The notes under the pieces were generated by a model, which ran no database searches, was not told the origin of the DNA, and saw nothing but the letters and a program-made list of their open reading frames with translations. A stretch of 64,000 nt of DNA from Aerococcus agrisoli (GTDB lineage: Bacteria > Bacillota > Bacilli > Lactobacillales > Aerococcaceae): assembly GCF_003797145.1 (NCBI RefSeq), contig NZ_RKMG01000001.1, positions 62,001-126,000 of the forward strand. Reading direction: 5' to 3'. The translations under genes were made by a program, and so were the position numbers. Positions 8,131 through 18,145 of the stretch are shown here, piece after piece. Within the stretch, counting starts at the first letter, position 1; each line of letters begins with the position of its first letter.

Positions 8131-10001
8131 TGCAAAAATTGATTCAAAGCATAACAACAGTGTTCGCACTGTTGTTTATTTTATATAGTGTGATCTTTGC
8201 TCTTACCGTAAATAATTTTGTGTCTGAAACTGTGAATACTGAGGTCCAAAATACCTTGGTCAATGTTGTGTCCACAATCCGACCAAGTTTCCGTTCAGTA
8301 GAACCGGATGATTTGGTGGAAAATACCAATGAATTTAGGGAACTAAAACAAATCATTCAACCCATGGTCAATCTCAATGACCGTATCTTGATTTATTCTG
8401 CGGATGGGAAACGTGTGTATAGCATGGGGAATGAGCAATTATCCAATGATGCTGCCTTTAGATCCTATGAAGCTAATATGGATAACCGTTTTGAGCAAGA
8501 AACTACAGAAGAAAATTCAGTGATTTATTCCTATACAGAACGTATCTCCAATTCAAAGGGAGAGGTTTTAGGATATATACAAGTCTTACGTAACTTCCCA
8601 ATGAATGAGCAAGTTCAAGATAATATCACAAAAATAGCTGTCTTCATGGGATTGGCAGCAGTATCCTTACTTGTGGCATTTTTCATGCATTTTAACCGCA
8701 AAATGGTGCTACCTATGGCTGCAATTAACGATCAGCTTACGCATATGGCCAATAATGACTATGATGTGCAATATAAAAAGGTTGATATCAAAGAGTTTGA
8801 CGAAATCGGTGAGAATATCAATATTTTAGCCGATGAATTGGCCTTACAAGAATTTCAAATTTCTAGCCAAGCCCACCGGATGAACAAGTTAGTAGAAGCG
8901 ATGATGTTAGGTGTCGTAATGGTAGATAGCAACCACACCATCCAATTGGCCAACCCAGCCGTCTATGATATTTTAGGCTTGGATGAACAAATTGAGGGGC
9001 GCCGCTTCGAAGAAGTTTTGCAATCCTACCGTTTGATTCAAATGTTGAACAAGGCATCAAAAACCAAACAAAAAATCAACGAAGAAATTTACCTATACTA
9101 TCCGCGCGAAGTGATTCTAGATGTCAATATCATCTATTTAAGTGCCCAAGAAATGGACGTTGCTTACAACCCAGATAGCGCACATGAATACGATGGAAAC
9201 GACTCATCGGAACAAATCATTCTATTAATATATGATATTACCGATATTCGCCGTTTGGAAAAAGTACGAAGCGACTTTATTTCTAATGCCTCTCATGAGT
9301 TGAAGACGCCGGTTACCGCATTGCAAGGTTTCTCTGAAACACTACTGGATGGTGCCATCGAAGATCACGACACAGCAGTAGAATTCGTTAAGATTATGCA
9401 GAAAGAAAGTAATCGCCTCGGTTCATTGATTCAAGATATTTTAGATTTAGCTAAAATTGAACAAGATCAAGTGCAACAAAAAGTTGAATTGCTAGTGCCT
9501 GAGGACATTGTAAATGATGTCTTCCAACACTTAAGTGGACGTGCACAGGCTAAATCGATTGATATACGTTTGATTAATTCAAGTGGTCAATCCGTTCATT
9601 TTAGAGGAGATAAGGGACGGGTCATGCAAGTCTTGACCAATCTAGTTCATAACGCAATTATTTACAATAATCCATATGGCTATGTAGAAGTTGCAGTGGG
9701 CGAAGAAGGGGATTTTGTCCGTTTTGACATCAGCGATAATGGTTTAGGTATCCCTCAAGAAGATTTACCACGTATCTTTGAACGTTTTTATCGGGTAAGT
9801 AAAGACCGATCTACCGCATCAGGCGGGACAGGCTTAGGACTTTCCATTGTACGGAATATTATCGAGCATATGAATGGGCGTATCGAGGTAGAAAGTACCT
9901 TTGGAGAAGGCACTCATTTTACAGTCTATATTCCTAAAGTAGCAGTAGAAGTAGCGGCTTATGACGTTGATGAAGACGAAGATATGGATGACGATGATTA
10001 A
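8130..10001 (+). CDS. phoR: PhoR-type sensor histidine kinase
   Basis: This 623-residue membrane kinase has one membrane helix at about 8-29, an extracytoplasmic domain at ~30-165, a second helix at ~168-188, a HAMP linker, a PAS domain (~250-370), HisKA with the phospho-acceptor His389 in SNASHELKTP, and an ATPase domain with NLVHNAIIYNN, DNGLGIP and GGTGLGLSIV. This is the PhoR/PnpS layout of Firmicutes. It ends in a strongly acidic tail (DEDEDMDDDD), which is unusual. The start overlaps the stop of the regulator gene by one base. It presumably senses phosphate need, perhaps through the Pst complex, although the usual adaptor gene phoU is not found here. Confidence 0.88.
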   Translation: MQKLIQSITTVFALLFILYSVIFALTVNNFVSETVNTEVQNTLVNVVSTIRPSFRSVEPDDLVENTNEFRELKQIIQPMVNLNDRILIYSADGKRVYSMGNEQLSNDAAFRSYEANMDNRFEQETTEENSVIYSYTERISNSKGEVLGYIQVLRNFPMNEQVQDNITKIAVFMGLAAVSLLVAFFMHFNRKMVLPMAAINDQLTHMANNDYDVQYKKVDIKEFDEIGENINILADELALQEFQISSQAHRMNKLVEAMMLGVVMVDSNHTIQLANPAVYDILGLDEQIEGRRFEEVLQSYRLIQMLNKASKTKQKINEEIYLYYPREVILDVNIIYLSAQEMDVAYNPDSAHEYDGNDSSEQIILLIYDITDIRRLEKVRSDFISNASHELKTPVTALQGFSETLLDGAIEDHDTAVEFVKIMQKESNRLGSLIQDILDLAKIEQDQVQQKVELLVPEDIVNDVFQHLSGRAQAKSIDIRLINSSGQSVHFRGDKGRVMQVLTNLVHNAIIYNNPYGYVEVAVGEEGDFVRFDISDNGLGIPQEDLPRIFERFYRVSKDRSTASGGTGLGLSIVRNIIEHMNGRIEVESTFGEGTHFTVYIPKVAVEVAAYDVDEDEDMDDDD

Positions 10002-10065
10002 TTTTTATGCAGATATTGTCGTTTGAAAATGAAAACCTGGATTAAATGAGCATTCTTTAATCGAA

Positions 10066-10150
10066 TTTACACAACCTTTACAATTAATTTACACAAAACC
10101 ACCATATTTACATTTAAACATCTTATTTTTTAACAATCGTTCTATATAAT
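10066..10150 (+). promoter_or_regulatory. PhoP box and -10 element of pstS
   Basis: TTTACA occurs at 10066, 10077 and 10088 with exact 11-nt periodicity, and again at 10107. This is the direct-repeat geometry (6-mer plus 5-nt spacer) of Bacillus PhoP boxes. A TATAAT follows at 10145-10150, without a good -35 at the right distance, as expected for an activator-dependent promoter. This indicates induction of pstS on phosphate starvation. Confidence 0.8.
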
Positions 10151-10214
10151 AAGCACTGTAATCGTTTGGAACTATGTTTTTATGGATTAAGAAAAGAAAA
10201 GGTGGAAATATTAA

Positions 10215-11135
10215 ATGACTTTTAACAAGTTTTCTAAATTAGTTTTAGCTTTAGGTGCATCAGCTGCATTAGCTGCATGTGGTAACTCTGCATCAACTGA
10301 AGAATCTTCAGCTGCATCATCAGATGCAACTTCAACTGAATCATCTTCAGCAGAAGCTACAAACGCTGTTACAGGTGCTATCTCAGTAATCTCTCGTGAA
10401 GAAGGTTCTGGTACTCGTGACGCTTTCATCGAAGCTACTGGCGTTATGGAAGATGACGTTGATAACACAAGTGCTGCTGCAACAATCATGAACGGTACTG
10501 ACCAAGTTATGACAGCTGTTGCTGATGATCCAAATGCAATTGGTTACATCTCATTAGGTTCATTAAACGACACAGTTAAAGCTGTATCTGTTGACGGTGT
10601 TGCACCAACTGAAGAAACAGTTGCTGACGGTTCTTACGCTATTTCTCGTCCATTCAACATTGTATACCAAGGCGAATTAGAAGGCGTTGTAGCTGACTTC
10701 CACGACTTCATCTTCTCTGAAGAAGGTCAAGCAATCGTTGTTGAAGAAGGTTACGTAGCAGCAGATGCTGAAGCAGCTGCTTACGAAGGTGACGGTTCTC
10801 AATCTGGTTCAATCAACGTTGTTGGTTCAACTTCAGTTTCTCCAGTAATGGAAAAAATTGCTGAAGCTTACCAAGCTGCTAACCCAGATGTTCAAGTAAA
10901 CATCACTTCTAACGGTTCATCTGCAGGTGTTACTGCTGCTGCTGAAGGTACTGCTGACTTAGGTATGGCTTCTCGTGCATTAGCTGAAGACGAAACTGGC
11001 GTTACTGCTGAAGCAATCGCTACTGACGGTGTTGCAGTTATTGTTAACCCTGAAAATGGTTTAGAAGACATCTCAGTTGAAACAATCAAAGGTATCTTCA
11101 CTGGCGAAATCACTGACTGGGCTGACGTTCAATAA
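10215..11135 (+). CDS. pstS: Phosphate-binding lipoprotein, circularly permuted PstS
   Basis: This lipoprotein of 306 residues (lipobox LAAC, Cys22) is followed by a Ser/Thr/Ala-rich spacer. It binds phosphate outside the membrane and hands it to PstCA. The two halves of the PstS fold are in swapped order. Residues ~55-182 (VISREEGSGTRDAF, NAIGYISLGSL, VDGVAPT, EEGY) correspond to the C-terminal half of ordinary PstS. Residues ~198-306 (INVVGSTSVSPVMEK, TADLGMASR, IFTGEITDW) correspond to the N-terminal half, and the protein ends there. A linker (183-197) joins the former ends. No remnant of a normal-order copy lies on either side. The ATG follows AAAGGTGG. A terminator and a 200-nt gap separate it from pstC, which allows more PstS than permease. 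Confidence 0.9.
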   Translation: MTFNKFSKLVLALGASAALAACGNSASTEESSAASSDATSTESSSAEATNAVTGAISVISREEGSGTRDAFIEATGVMEDDVDNTSAAATIMNGTDQVMTAVADDPNAIGYISLGSLNDTVKAVSVDGVAPTEETVADGSYAISRPFNIVYQGELEGVVADFHDFIFSEEGQAIVVEEGYVAADAEAAAYEGDGSQSGSINVVGSTSVSPVMEKIAEAYQAANPDVQVNITSNGSSAGVTAAAEGTADLGMASRALAEDETGVTAEAIATDGVAVIVNPENGLEDISVETIKGIFTGEITDWADVQ

Positions 11136-11174
11136 TTAACACTCGTTAGTAACAACTAATGATTTATCTTATTA

Positions 11175-11210
11175 GAGCTGCTACTCCTATATAGTAGCGG
11201 CTCATTTTTT
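11175..11210 (+). terminator. Terminator between pstS and pstC
   Basis: GAGC-T-GCTACT pairs with AGTAGC-G-GCTC and is followed by six T. A TATAAT at 11291-11296 lies before pstC without a clear -35, so pstC may rely on read-through plus a weak promoter. Confidence 0.85.
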
Positions 11211-11343
11211 ATTAAAAAGGAAGAACAATCAATTATGGTATCAGCAAGAGGATTATGAAATTATGGGTGCAAATAACCCTTTGAATACGTTATAATTCTT
11301 TGGTAGATATTTTTTATTCAATTGAATTTGATAAGGAGAGCAT

Positions 11344-12219
11344 ATGAAACAAAATAATTTGTTGGAAAATGTCATGAAGTATGTCTTCATGTTTGCGGCT
11401 TTTACATCAATTCTTGCTTTGTTAGCTATCTGTTACTTTATTTTTGCAAGAGGTATTCCATTTATGGCCGACTATGGCTTTGGTAATTTCTTGTTTGGTG
11501 ACACTTGGCAACCATCTCAAGAAGTATTTGGCTTAGCACCAATGTTAGTAGGATCACTTTATGTAACGCTAATTGCATTTGTTTTAGGAGTACCAACTGG
11601 TATTTTTACAGCAATGTTTATGGCATACTACTGTCCACCAGCATTACATAAAATTTTAAAACCTGCGACTAACTTAATGTCAGGTATTCCTTCTATTGTA
11701 TTTGGTTACTTTGGTTTACAAGTTTTAGTACCCGCTATTCGTTCACTTGCAAGAGCGTTAGGTTTTGCTTCAAATGGTATGAGTATCGCAACTGCAGGTA
11801 TCGTATTAGCAATTATGATTTTACCTACTATTATTACAATGTCTGAATCTTCATTACGTGCAGTACCGAAAACTTACTATCAAGCATCTGTTGGTTTAGG
11901 TGCCGACCATGATAGAACTTCATATTCAATCATGATGCCTGCTGCTCGTTCTGGTATTTATTCATCAGTAATCTTAGGTATTGGTCGTGCTGTTGGTGAA
12001 ACAATGGCCGTAGTAATGGTTGCTGGTAACCAAGCAATGTTCCCTCAGAGCTTGTTCTTAGGTGCCCGTACAATGACTGCCAATATCATCTTGGAAATGG
12101 CTTATGCAACTGGTACACACCAAAGTGCATTGATCGCTACTGGTGCTGTTCTATTTGTTATTATCCTAATCATTAATGCTATTTTTGCATACGTGAAGAG
12201 AACGGGGGTAAATAACTAA
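11344..12219 (+). CDS. pstC: Phosphate ABC transporter permease PstC
   Basis: This integral membrane subunit has 291 residues and about six membrane helices, with a first helix at ~16-36. It carries the permease EAA-type loop around TYYQASVGLGADHDRTSYSI and the conserved GIGRAVGETMAV segment shared by PstC and PstA. It pairs with PstA to form the channel for phosphate. ATG 11344 follows AAGGAG. The gene ends with a 1-nt overlap with pstA (TAATG), so the two are co-translated. Confidence 0.94.
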   Translation: MKQNNLLENVMKYVFMFAAFTSILALLAICYFIFARGIPFMADYGFGNFLFGDTWQPSQEVFGLAPMLVGSLYVTLIAFVLGVPTGIFTAMFMAYYCPPALHKILKPATNLMSGIPSIVFGYFGLQVLVPAIRSLARALGFASNGMSIATAGIVLAIMILPTIITMSESSLRAVPKTYYQASVGLGADHDRTSYSIMMPAARSGIYSSVILGIGRAVGETMAVVMVAGNQAMFPQSLFLGARTMTANIILEMAYATGTHQSALIATGAVLFVIILIINAIFAYVKRTGVNN

Positions 12220-13034
12220 TGTCTAAAGTATTACGTGGATTCACTTATTTCTTTGCGGCAATTACATTTGCTTCTTTAATTTGGATTGTTGGTTACGTTC
12301 TTGTATCTGGTATCCCACATTTAACAAGTGACTTGTTCGCATGGAACTACACAACAGATAATGTTTCTATGGTTCCTTCCATTATCACAACTTTATATGT
12401 TATTGCAGGTTCATTACTAATTGCCATTCCTTTTGGTGTATTTGCTGGTTTTTATCTAGTAGAATATGCTGGTAAGAACAACAAATGGGTTGAAGGTATC
12501 CGTATCGCAACAGATACTTTAACAGGTGTACCTTCTATCGTATTCGGTTTGTTCGGTATGCTTGCATTTGTTTCCGCTGCACAATTGCAGTATTCATTAA
12601 TTTCTGGTATCTTAACCATGGCAATCATGGTTTTACCGTTAATTATTCGTAACACAGAAGAAGCATTAATGTCTGTAAAAGATAGCTTACGTCAAGCAAG
12701 TTTTGGTCTAGGTGCTGGTAAATTACGTACAATCTTCAAGATTGTTTTACCAATTGCTATGCCTGGTATCTTATCTGGTATCATCCTTGCAATCGGACGT
12801 ATCGTTGGTGAAACGGCTGCGTTAATGTATACATTAGGTACGTCAACTTCACTTCCTAACTCAATCTTCTCTTCTGGTCGTACATTAGCGTTACATATGT
12901 ATGTACTATCAAGTGAAGGTTTACACCGTGATCAAGCAAATGCAACAGGTGTTGTCTTATTGCTTGTTGTGTTGATTGTTAATGGTTTGTCAACTTGGCT
13001 ATCACAACAGTTTACAAAAGGAGAACAAAAATAA
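12219..13034 (+). CDS. pstA: Phosphate ABC transporter permease PstA
   Basis: The second channel subunit has 271 residues and about six membrane helices. It has the PstA signature [12 protein letters not shown], the cytoplasmic coupling loop [20 protein letters not shown] and [15 protein letters not shown]. It overlaps pstC by one base and is followed two bases later by pstB, whose ribosome site AAAGGAG lies at the end of pstA. Confidence 0.94.
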   Translation: MSKVLRGFTYFFAAITFASLIWIVGYVLVSGIPHLTSDLFAWNYTTDNVSMVPSIITTLYVIAGSLLIAIPFGVFAGFYLVEYAGKNNKWVEGIRIATDTLTGVPSIVFGLFGMLAFVSAAQLQYSLISGILTMAIMVLPLIIRNTEEALMSVKDSLRQASFGLGAGKLRTIFKIVLPIAMPGILSGIILAIGRIVGETAALMYTLGTSTSLPNSIFSSGRTLALHMYVLSSEGLHRDQANATGVVLLLVVLIVNGLSTWLSQQFTKGEQK

Positions 13035-13036
13035 TT

Positions 13037-13831
13037 ATGGCTGAGAATAATTTAAATATTAAAATGAATGCTGAGAACATGGATTTATTCTATGGTAATT
13101 TCAAAGCTTTAGAAGGCATTAATATGCCAATCTATGAAAAACAAGTAACTGCGTTAATCGGACCTTCAGGTTCTGGTAAATCTACTTTCATTAAAAGTTT
13201 AAACCGTATGAATGACCTTGTAGAGGGCTGTAAAGTAACAGGTCAAATTACTTTAGACGGTAAAAACATTTATGATCGTGACGTAAACTTAAACCTTTTA
13301 CGTAAAAACGTTGGTATGGTTTTCCAACAACCAAACCCATTCCCAATGTCAATCTACGATAACATCGCTTACGGTCCACGTACCCACGGTATCAAAGATA
13401 AAAATGAACTAGACGAAATTGTAGAAACTTCATTACGTGGTGCTGCAATTTGGGATGAAGTAAAAGACAATTTAAACAAGAGTGGTATGTCTATTTCTGG
13501 TGGTCAACAACAACGTGTATGTATCGCTCGTGCCTTAGCAGTAAAACCTGATGTTTTATTGATGGACGAACCTACATCTGCATTGGACCCAATCTCAACT
13601 TTAAAAGTTGAAGAATTGGTACAACAATTACGTGATGACTACACAATCGTTATCGTTACACACAACATGCAACAAGCTGCGCGTGTTTCTGACTACACTG
13701 GATTCTTCTATGCTGACCCAGAAACAGGCCCAGGTAAATCACATATCATCGAATTTGGTGAAACTGATCAAATCTTCAATAACCCAACTAATTCGCAAAC
13801 TGCGGACTACGTTGCAGGACGCTTTGGTTAA
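13037..13831 (+). CDS. pstB: Phosphate ABC transporter ATP-binding protein PstB
   Basis: This ATPase has 264 residues and powers phosphate import. It shows Walker [11 protein letters not shown]-loop [16 protein letters not shown] (typical of PstB), signature [16 protein letters not shown], Walker [14 protein letters not shown] and the H-loop His in [13 protein letters not shown]. The ATG at 13037 is preceded by AAAGGAG; an upstream in-frame start inside pstA (12995) would add an unrelated basic stretch. No phoU follows, which is unusual for a pst operon; a terminator closes it. Confidence 0.95.
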   Translation: MAENNLNIKMNAENMDLFYGNFKALEGINMPIYEKQVTALIGPSGSGKSTFIKSLNRMNDLVEGCKVTGQITLDGKNIYDRDVNLNLLRKNVGMVFQQPNPFPMSIYDNIAYGPRTHGIKDKNELDEIVETSLRGAAIWDEVKDNLNKSGMSISGGQQQRVCIARALAVKPDVLLMDEPTSALDPISTLKVEELVQQLRDDYTIVIVTHNMQQAARVSDYTGFFYADPETGPGKSHIIEFGETDQIFNNPTNSQTADYVAGRFG

Positions 13832-13860
13832 GCCATTTAAATTCAAATTTGACTACTCGG

Positions 13861-13891
13861 AGTCACCAACGTTGGTTGGTGGCTTTTTTTG
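13861..13891 (+). terminator. Terminator after pstB
   Basis: A 9-bp stem GTCACCAAC / GTTGGTGGC (one G-U pair), with a 4-nt loop, is followed by seven T. Confidence 0.92.
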
Positions 13892-13933
13892 TAATTACTA
13901 GCTGAAATATTGCATGACTTTTAACCGTTAACA

Positions 13934-13962
13934 TTGAACAAAGAACATGTGTTTGGTATAAT
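13934..13962 (+). promoter_or_regulatory. Extended -10 promoter of uvrA
   Basis: TTGAAC (13934-13939), a 17-nt spacer and TGG-TATAAT (-10 at 13957-13962). I see no clear SOS (LexA/DinR) box between it and the gene. Confidence 0.65.
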
Positions 13963-14075
13963 TTAAATGCAATCAAGCGATTTGATGAAATGACTTTTAA
14001 AAAATATGTCATAATAAATAAATGAAGAAATATCGTTCCAACTACTAAGAGAAAAGATTGTAAGGAGTGGCATTA

Positions 14076-16895
14076 GTGAGAGATTTGATAAAAGTAAGAG
14101 GCGCACGTTCCCACAATTTGAAGAATATTGATATCGATATTCCACGTGATCAAATGGTCGTTGTGACAGGTCTATCAGGATCTGGTAAATCCACTTTGGC
14201 CTTTGATACCCTATATGCAGAGGGACAACGTCGTTATGTAGAAAGTCTATCTGCATTCGCTCGTCAATTTTTGGGTAATACAGAGAAACCTGAGGTAGAC
14301 AGTATTGAAGGATTAAGTCCAGCTATCTCTATTGACCAAAAAACAACAAGTCGTAATCCACGCTCAACAGTTGGAACAATTACTGAAGTGAATGATTATT
14401 TACGACTTTTGTATGCGCGTGTAGGACAACCTATCTGTCCTAATGACGGCACAGAAATTACGAGTGAATCTTTGGACCAAATGATTGACCGTATATTAGA
14501 CTTACCAGAGCGTACAAAAATCCAAATTTTGTCACCCATTGTCTATGGCAAAAAAGGACAACATAAAAAAATTATCGAAGGTATCCAAAAGCAAGGATAC
14601 GTTCGTGTGCGTATTGATGGCGAAATTTATGACATCGATGATATTCCTGAATTGGATAAAAATAAAAAACATCAAATTGATATTGTCATCGACCGTTTGG
14701 TAATTAAAGACGGTATCCGTTCGCGTTTGGCTGACTCTTTAGAAGCAGCTTTACGTTTAGCAGATGGTTATGCAGTATGTGACTTAATTGATGGTGATGA
14801 AATTTTATTTTCTGAACATTATTCATGTCCACACTGTGGTTTTACAGTAGGTGAACTAGAACCTCGTTTATTCTCTTTCAATGCGCCTTATGGTGCCTGT
14901 GAAGAATGTACTGGTCTTGGCTCTAAAATTGAAGCTGACCCTAATTTAATCGTACCCGATAGAAACAAGAGCCTTGAAGAAGGGGCTATCCAACCTTGGA
15001 ATTCAAAAGGTTCAGCTTACTATCCAACAATTTTAAAACAAGCAGCTCAAGCATTTGATATTCCAATGGATGTGCCATTCAAAGAATTGACGCAAGAACA
15101 ACAAGACCTTATCTTGTACGGTTCCGGAGATAAGGAATTCCATTTCCATTTTGAAAATGAATTTGGATCCGTTCAAGATAAAATGCGCGTATTTGAAGGG
15201 GTTATTCCAAACGTACGTCGACGTTATCAATCGAGCCAATCTAAAGCAATGCGCGAAGCGATGGGCCAATATATGACTGAACTTGAATGCCAAGTTTGTC
15301 ATGGGAAACGTTTAAACCGTCAAGCTTTATCTGTTAAAGTTGGCGGGCAAGATATCGCTGAAGTAACACATAAAGCCATTGTAGATACGGTAGATTTTTT
15401 CAACGGATTAGATATGTCTGATCAAAATAATACGATTGCCAAACCAATCATGCGTGAAATTGGTTCACGCTTGAATTTCTTACAAGAAGTAGGTTTAGAT
15501 TACTTAACCTTGGATCGTTCAGCAGGTACCCTGTCTGGTGGGGAAGCACAACGTATTCGTTTAGCTACTCAAATCGGATCAAATCTTTCAGGTATTATGT
15601 ATGTCTTGGATGAGCCATCTATTGGGTTGCATCAACGTGATAATGACCGTTTAATTAAATCATTGAAACGTATGCGTGATTTAGGCAATACCCTAATCGT
15701 TGTAGAACATGACGAAGAAACAATGAAGGAAGCAGATTACTTAATCGATATGGGACCAGGTGCAGGCGAATTCGGTGGTCAAGTGGTTGCCGCAGGTACA
15801 CCAGAAGAAGTTGCAAACAATGAGAACTCTATTACGGGACAATATCTAAAAGGTGTTCGTAAAATTCCATTACCGGAAAAACGACGTACAGAAGATAAAG
15901 GTGCTATCCATATTAAGGGTGCTAGTGAAAATAACTTGAAAAATGTAGATGTCGATATTCCAATTGGTCGATTGAATGTGGTGAGTGGGGTTTCTGGTTC
16001 GGGTAAATCTTCATTAATTAACGAAGTAATGAAAAAATACTTGTTGCACCAATTGAACCGTGCCAAGACTCCACATGGTGCTGTAGAGGAAATTACGGGT
16101 TATGAATCCTTAGATAAAGTGATTGATATCGATCAAAGTCCAATTGGGCGTACACCTCGATCAAACCCAGCTACTTATACGTCAGTATTCGATGATATGC
16201 GTGATTTATTCGCGCAAACCAACGAAGCTAAGGTACGTGGATATGGCAAAGGGCGTTTCTCTTTTAACGTTAAAGGGGGCCGTTGTGAGGCTTGTAAGGG
16301 TGATGGTATTTTGAAGGTAGAAATGCATTTCCTACCAGATGTATATGTACCTTGTGAAGTGTGCCACGGTACCCGTTACAACGCGGAAACTTTACAAGTT
16401 AAGTATAAAGGCAAAAATATTGCTGAAGTTTTAGACATGCGTGTAGAAGAAGCATTGGAATTCTTTGCTGCTGTGCCAAAAATCCGTCGTAAACTGCAAG
16501 CTATCGTTGATGTAGGTTTGGGTTATGTGACATTGGGTCAACCAGCACCATCTTTATCAGGTGGGGAAGCACAACGTATGAAATTAGCTTCTGAACTACA
16601 AAGAGTAGCAACAGGTAATACTTTATATGTGCTAGATGAACCAACAACTGGATTGCACTCAGAAGATATTAAGCGATTAATTGATGTTATTCAACGCCTA
16701 GTTGATGCAGGTAATACGGTTGTAGTGATTGAACATAATTTAGATGTCATTAAGACTGCGGATTATGTTATTGATATCGGACCAGAAGGCGGGGCAAATG
16801 GGGGTACGATTGTAGCAACCGGAACGCCAGAAGAAATAGCTAAAGTAAAGGCTTCTTATACAGGTAAATATTTAAAACCCTTGTTGAAAAAATAA
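14076..16895 (+). CDS. uvrA: UvrA, excinuclease ABC subunit A
   Basis: This DNA damage sensor of nucleotide excision repair has 939 residues, the usual length. It has two ABC modules: Walker A GLSGSGKST near 31-39 and GVSGSGKSS in the second half, with two LSGGEAQR signatures and two Walker B motifs (MYVLDEPSIGL, LYVLDEPTTGL). Zinc fingers are seen as CPHCG...CEEC and CEAC...CEVC. I prefer the GTG start at 14076 because AAGGAG lies 9 nt upstream; an in-frame GTG at 14067 would abut that ribosome site. uvrB, often its upstream partner in Firmicutes, is not in this window, so uvrA stands as its own transcript. Confidence 0.95.
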   Translation: MRDLIKVRGARSHNLKNIDIDIPRDQMVVVTGLSGSGKSTLAFDTLYAEGQRRYVESLSAFARQFLGNTEKPEVDSIEGLSPAISIDQKTTSRNPRSTVGTITEVNDYLRLLYARVGQPICPNDGTEITSESLDQMIDRILDLPERTKIQILSPIVYGKKGQHKKIIEGIQKQGYVRVRIDGEIYDIDDIPELDKNKKHQIDIVIDRLVIKDGIRSRLADSLEAALRLADGYAVCDLIDGDEILFSEHYSCPHCGFTVGELEPRLFSFNAPYGACEECTGLGSKIEADPNLIVPDRNKSLEEGAIQPWNSKGSAYYPTILKQAAQAFDIPMDVPFKELTQEQQDLILYGSGDKEFHFHFENEFGSVQDKMRVFEGVIPNVRRRYQSSQSKAMREAMGQYMTELECQVCHGKRLNRQALSVKVGGQDIAEVTHKAIVDTVDFFNGLDMSDQNNTIAKPIMREIGSRLNFLQEVGLDYLTLDRSAGTLSGGEAQRIRLATQIGSNLSGIMYVLDEPSIGLHQRDNDRLIKSLKRMRDLGNTLIVVEHDEETMKEADYLIDMGPGAGEFGGQVVAAGTPEEVANNENSITGQYLKGVRKIPLPEKRRTEDKGAIHIKGASENNLKNVDVDIPIGRLNVVSGVSGSGKSSLINEVMKKYLLHQLNRAKTPHGAVEEITGYESLDKVIDIDQSPIGRTPRSNPATYTSVFDDMRDLFAQTNEAKVRGYGKGRFSFNVKGGRCEACKGDGILKVEMHFLPDVYVPCEVCHGTRYNAETLQVKYKGKNIAEVLDMRVEEALEFFAAVPKIRRKLQAIVDVGLGYVTLGQPAPSLSGGEAQRMKLASELQRVATGNTLYVLDEPTTGLHSEDIKRLIDVIQRLVDAGNTVVVIEHNLDVIKTADYVIDIGPEGGANGGTIVATGTPEEIAKVKASYTGKYLKPLLKK

Positions 16896-16916
16896 GATTG
16901 TCGGACAAATGTAAGT

Positions 16917-16961
16917 AAAACACTATGAGATGTGAAGTATCATGACGCTCATAGTGTTTTT
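16917..16961 (+). terminator. Terminator after uvrA
   Basis: A 13-bp perfect stem (16917-16929 with 16948-16960) ends in TTTTT. Confidence 0.88.
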
Positions 16962-16995
16962 ATCTAGCAGAAATTGCAGAAAGTAGGTTGATTAC

Positions 16996-18144
16996 GTGAA
17001 AATTATACATACTGCCGATTGGCATATTGGCAAAATCGTAAATGAGCATCCTTTAATTGAGGATCAGGCAGCCATTTTAGAAGACTGGTTAAATCAAACA
17101 ATTGCCTTAGCCCCAGATTTGGTTATTATGGCTGGCGATTTATATGACCGGACATTGCCAAGTCGCGATGCCGTTCAATTAGCCAATCAACTGTTGACAC
17201 GTATGACCCGCGAATTAAACTGCCCAATTTGTATTATCTCTGGAAACCATGATGCAGGCGAACGTGTTGCTTATGCGAATGACATTTTAGCTAACCAGGG
17301 CTTGTATATGATTGGTTTGCCAACACAAGAAATTGCAAAAGTTTCAACTGAAGAAGCAGATATTTACTTACTACCTTTCAGTGATCACTTGACCCTTAAA
17401 CGCATTTATCCAGATGAAACCATCCATAGTATTGAGGATGCAACACGCGTTCAAGTGAAAGCAATTAAGGAACAATGGGACCAAAGTCGCTTAAACATCG
17501 TCTTATATCATGGTTATGTTACAGCTAGTAGCATGGCCAATCCTGGTGAGGATTTAGAGAAATCAAAATCAGAACGACCTTTGAGTATTGGAACGAGTGA
17601 ATATGTCCCAACAAATGTTTTCGAAGGCTTTGACTATGTTGCCTTGGGACATTTACACGGCAGTCAAAAAGTAGGATCTGAGCGTATTCGTTACTCAGGA
17701 TCTCCTTTGAAATTTTCAAAATCTGAAGTCAACCACCATAAAGGATTCTTAGAAATCGACTTGGATAAAGCTAATGACAGTATTGAGGTGACTAAGCACG
17801 AATTAGTGCCAAAAATCGATATGCGGGTGATTCGAGGGGAATTCGAGGACCTTTTAGCTGGGAGTTCGGATGATTATATCTTCTTTGAATTAACGGATGA
17901 GTTCACACAACACGAAGCCATGAATCGCTTAAAACAACGTTATCCCAATGCGATGAGTTTGGAATATACGGCTTTGAAAAATGAGCAAAGTATCAACCAT
18001 ACTGCAGAACGTAAAGTGTTTCAGGAAAAACCTGTATGGGACCAGTTTGGTGATTTCTATGAGGCAAATACTGCTAAAGAATTGTCAGAATACCAAACAA
18101 CAATCGTCCAAGATGTATTTAAAGAGATTTTAAAGGAGGACTAA
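16996..18144 (+). CDS. sbcD: SbcD, nuclease subunit of the SbcCD complex
   Basis: This Mre11-like phosphoesterase has 382 residues. Metal-binding motifs are in order: HTADWHIGK at the N-terminus, MAGDLYDR, SGNHD, LYHGYV and ALGHLHGSQ. With SbcC it cleaves hairpins and trims double-strand ends during repair. It starts at GTG 16996; the ribosome site (AAGTAGG) is modest. The stop is one base before the sbcC ATG, so the subunits are made together. Confidence 0.93.
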   Translation: MKIIHTADWHIGKIVNEHPLIEDQAAILEDWLNQTIALAPDLVIMAGDLYDRTLPSRDAVQLANQLLTRMTRELNCPICIISGNHDAGERVAYANDILANQGLYMIGLPTQEIAKVSTEEADIYLLPFSDHLTLKRIYPDETIHSIEDATRVQVKAIKEQWDQSRLNIVLYHGYVTASSMANPGEDLEKSKSERPLSIGTSEYVPTNVFEGFDYVALGHLHGSQKVGSERIRYSGSPLKFSKSEVNHHKGFLEIDLDKANDSIEVTKHELVPKIDMRVIRGEFEDLLAGSSDDYIFFELTDEFTQHEAMNRLKQRYPNAMSLEYTALKNEQSINHTAERKVFQEKPVWDQFGDFYEANTAKELSEYQTTIVQDVFKEILKED

Positions 18145-18145
18145 T

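Noticed and set aside
14067..14075. Earlier GTG start of uvrA
   Set aside because: It abuts the AAGGAG ribosome site; the GTG at 14076 has proper spacing.
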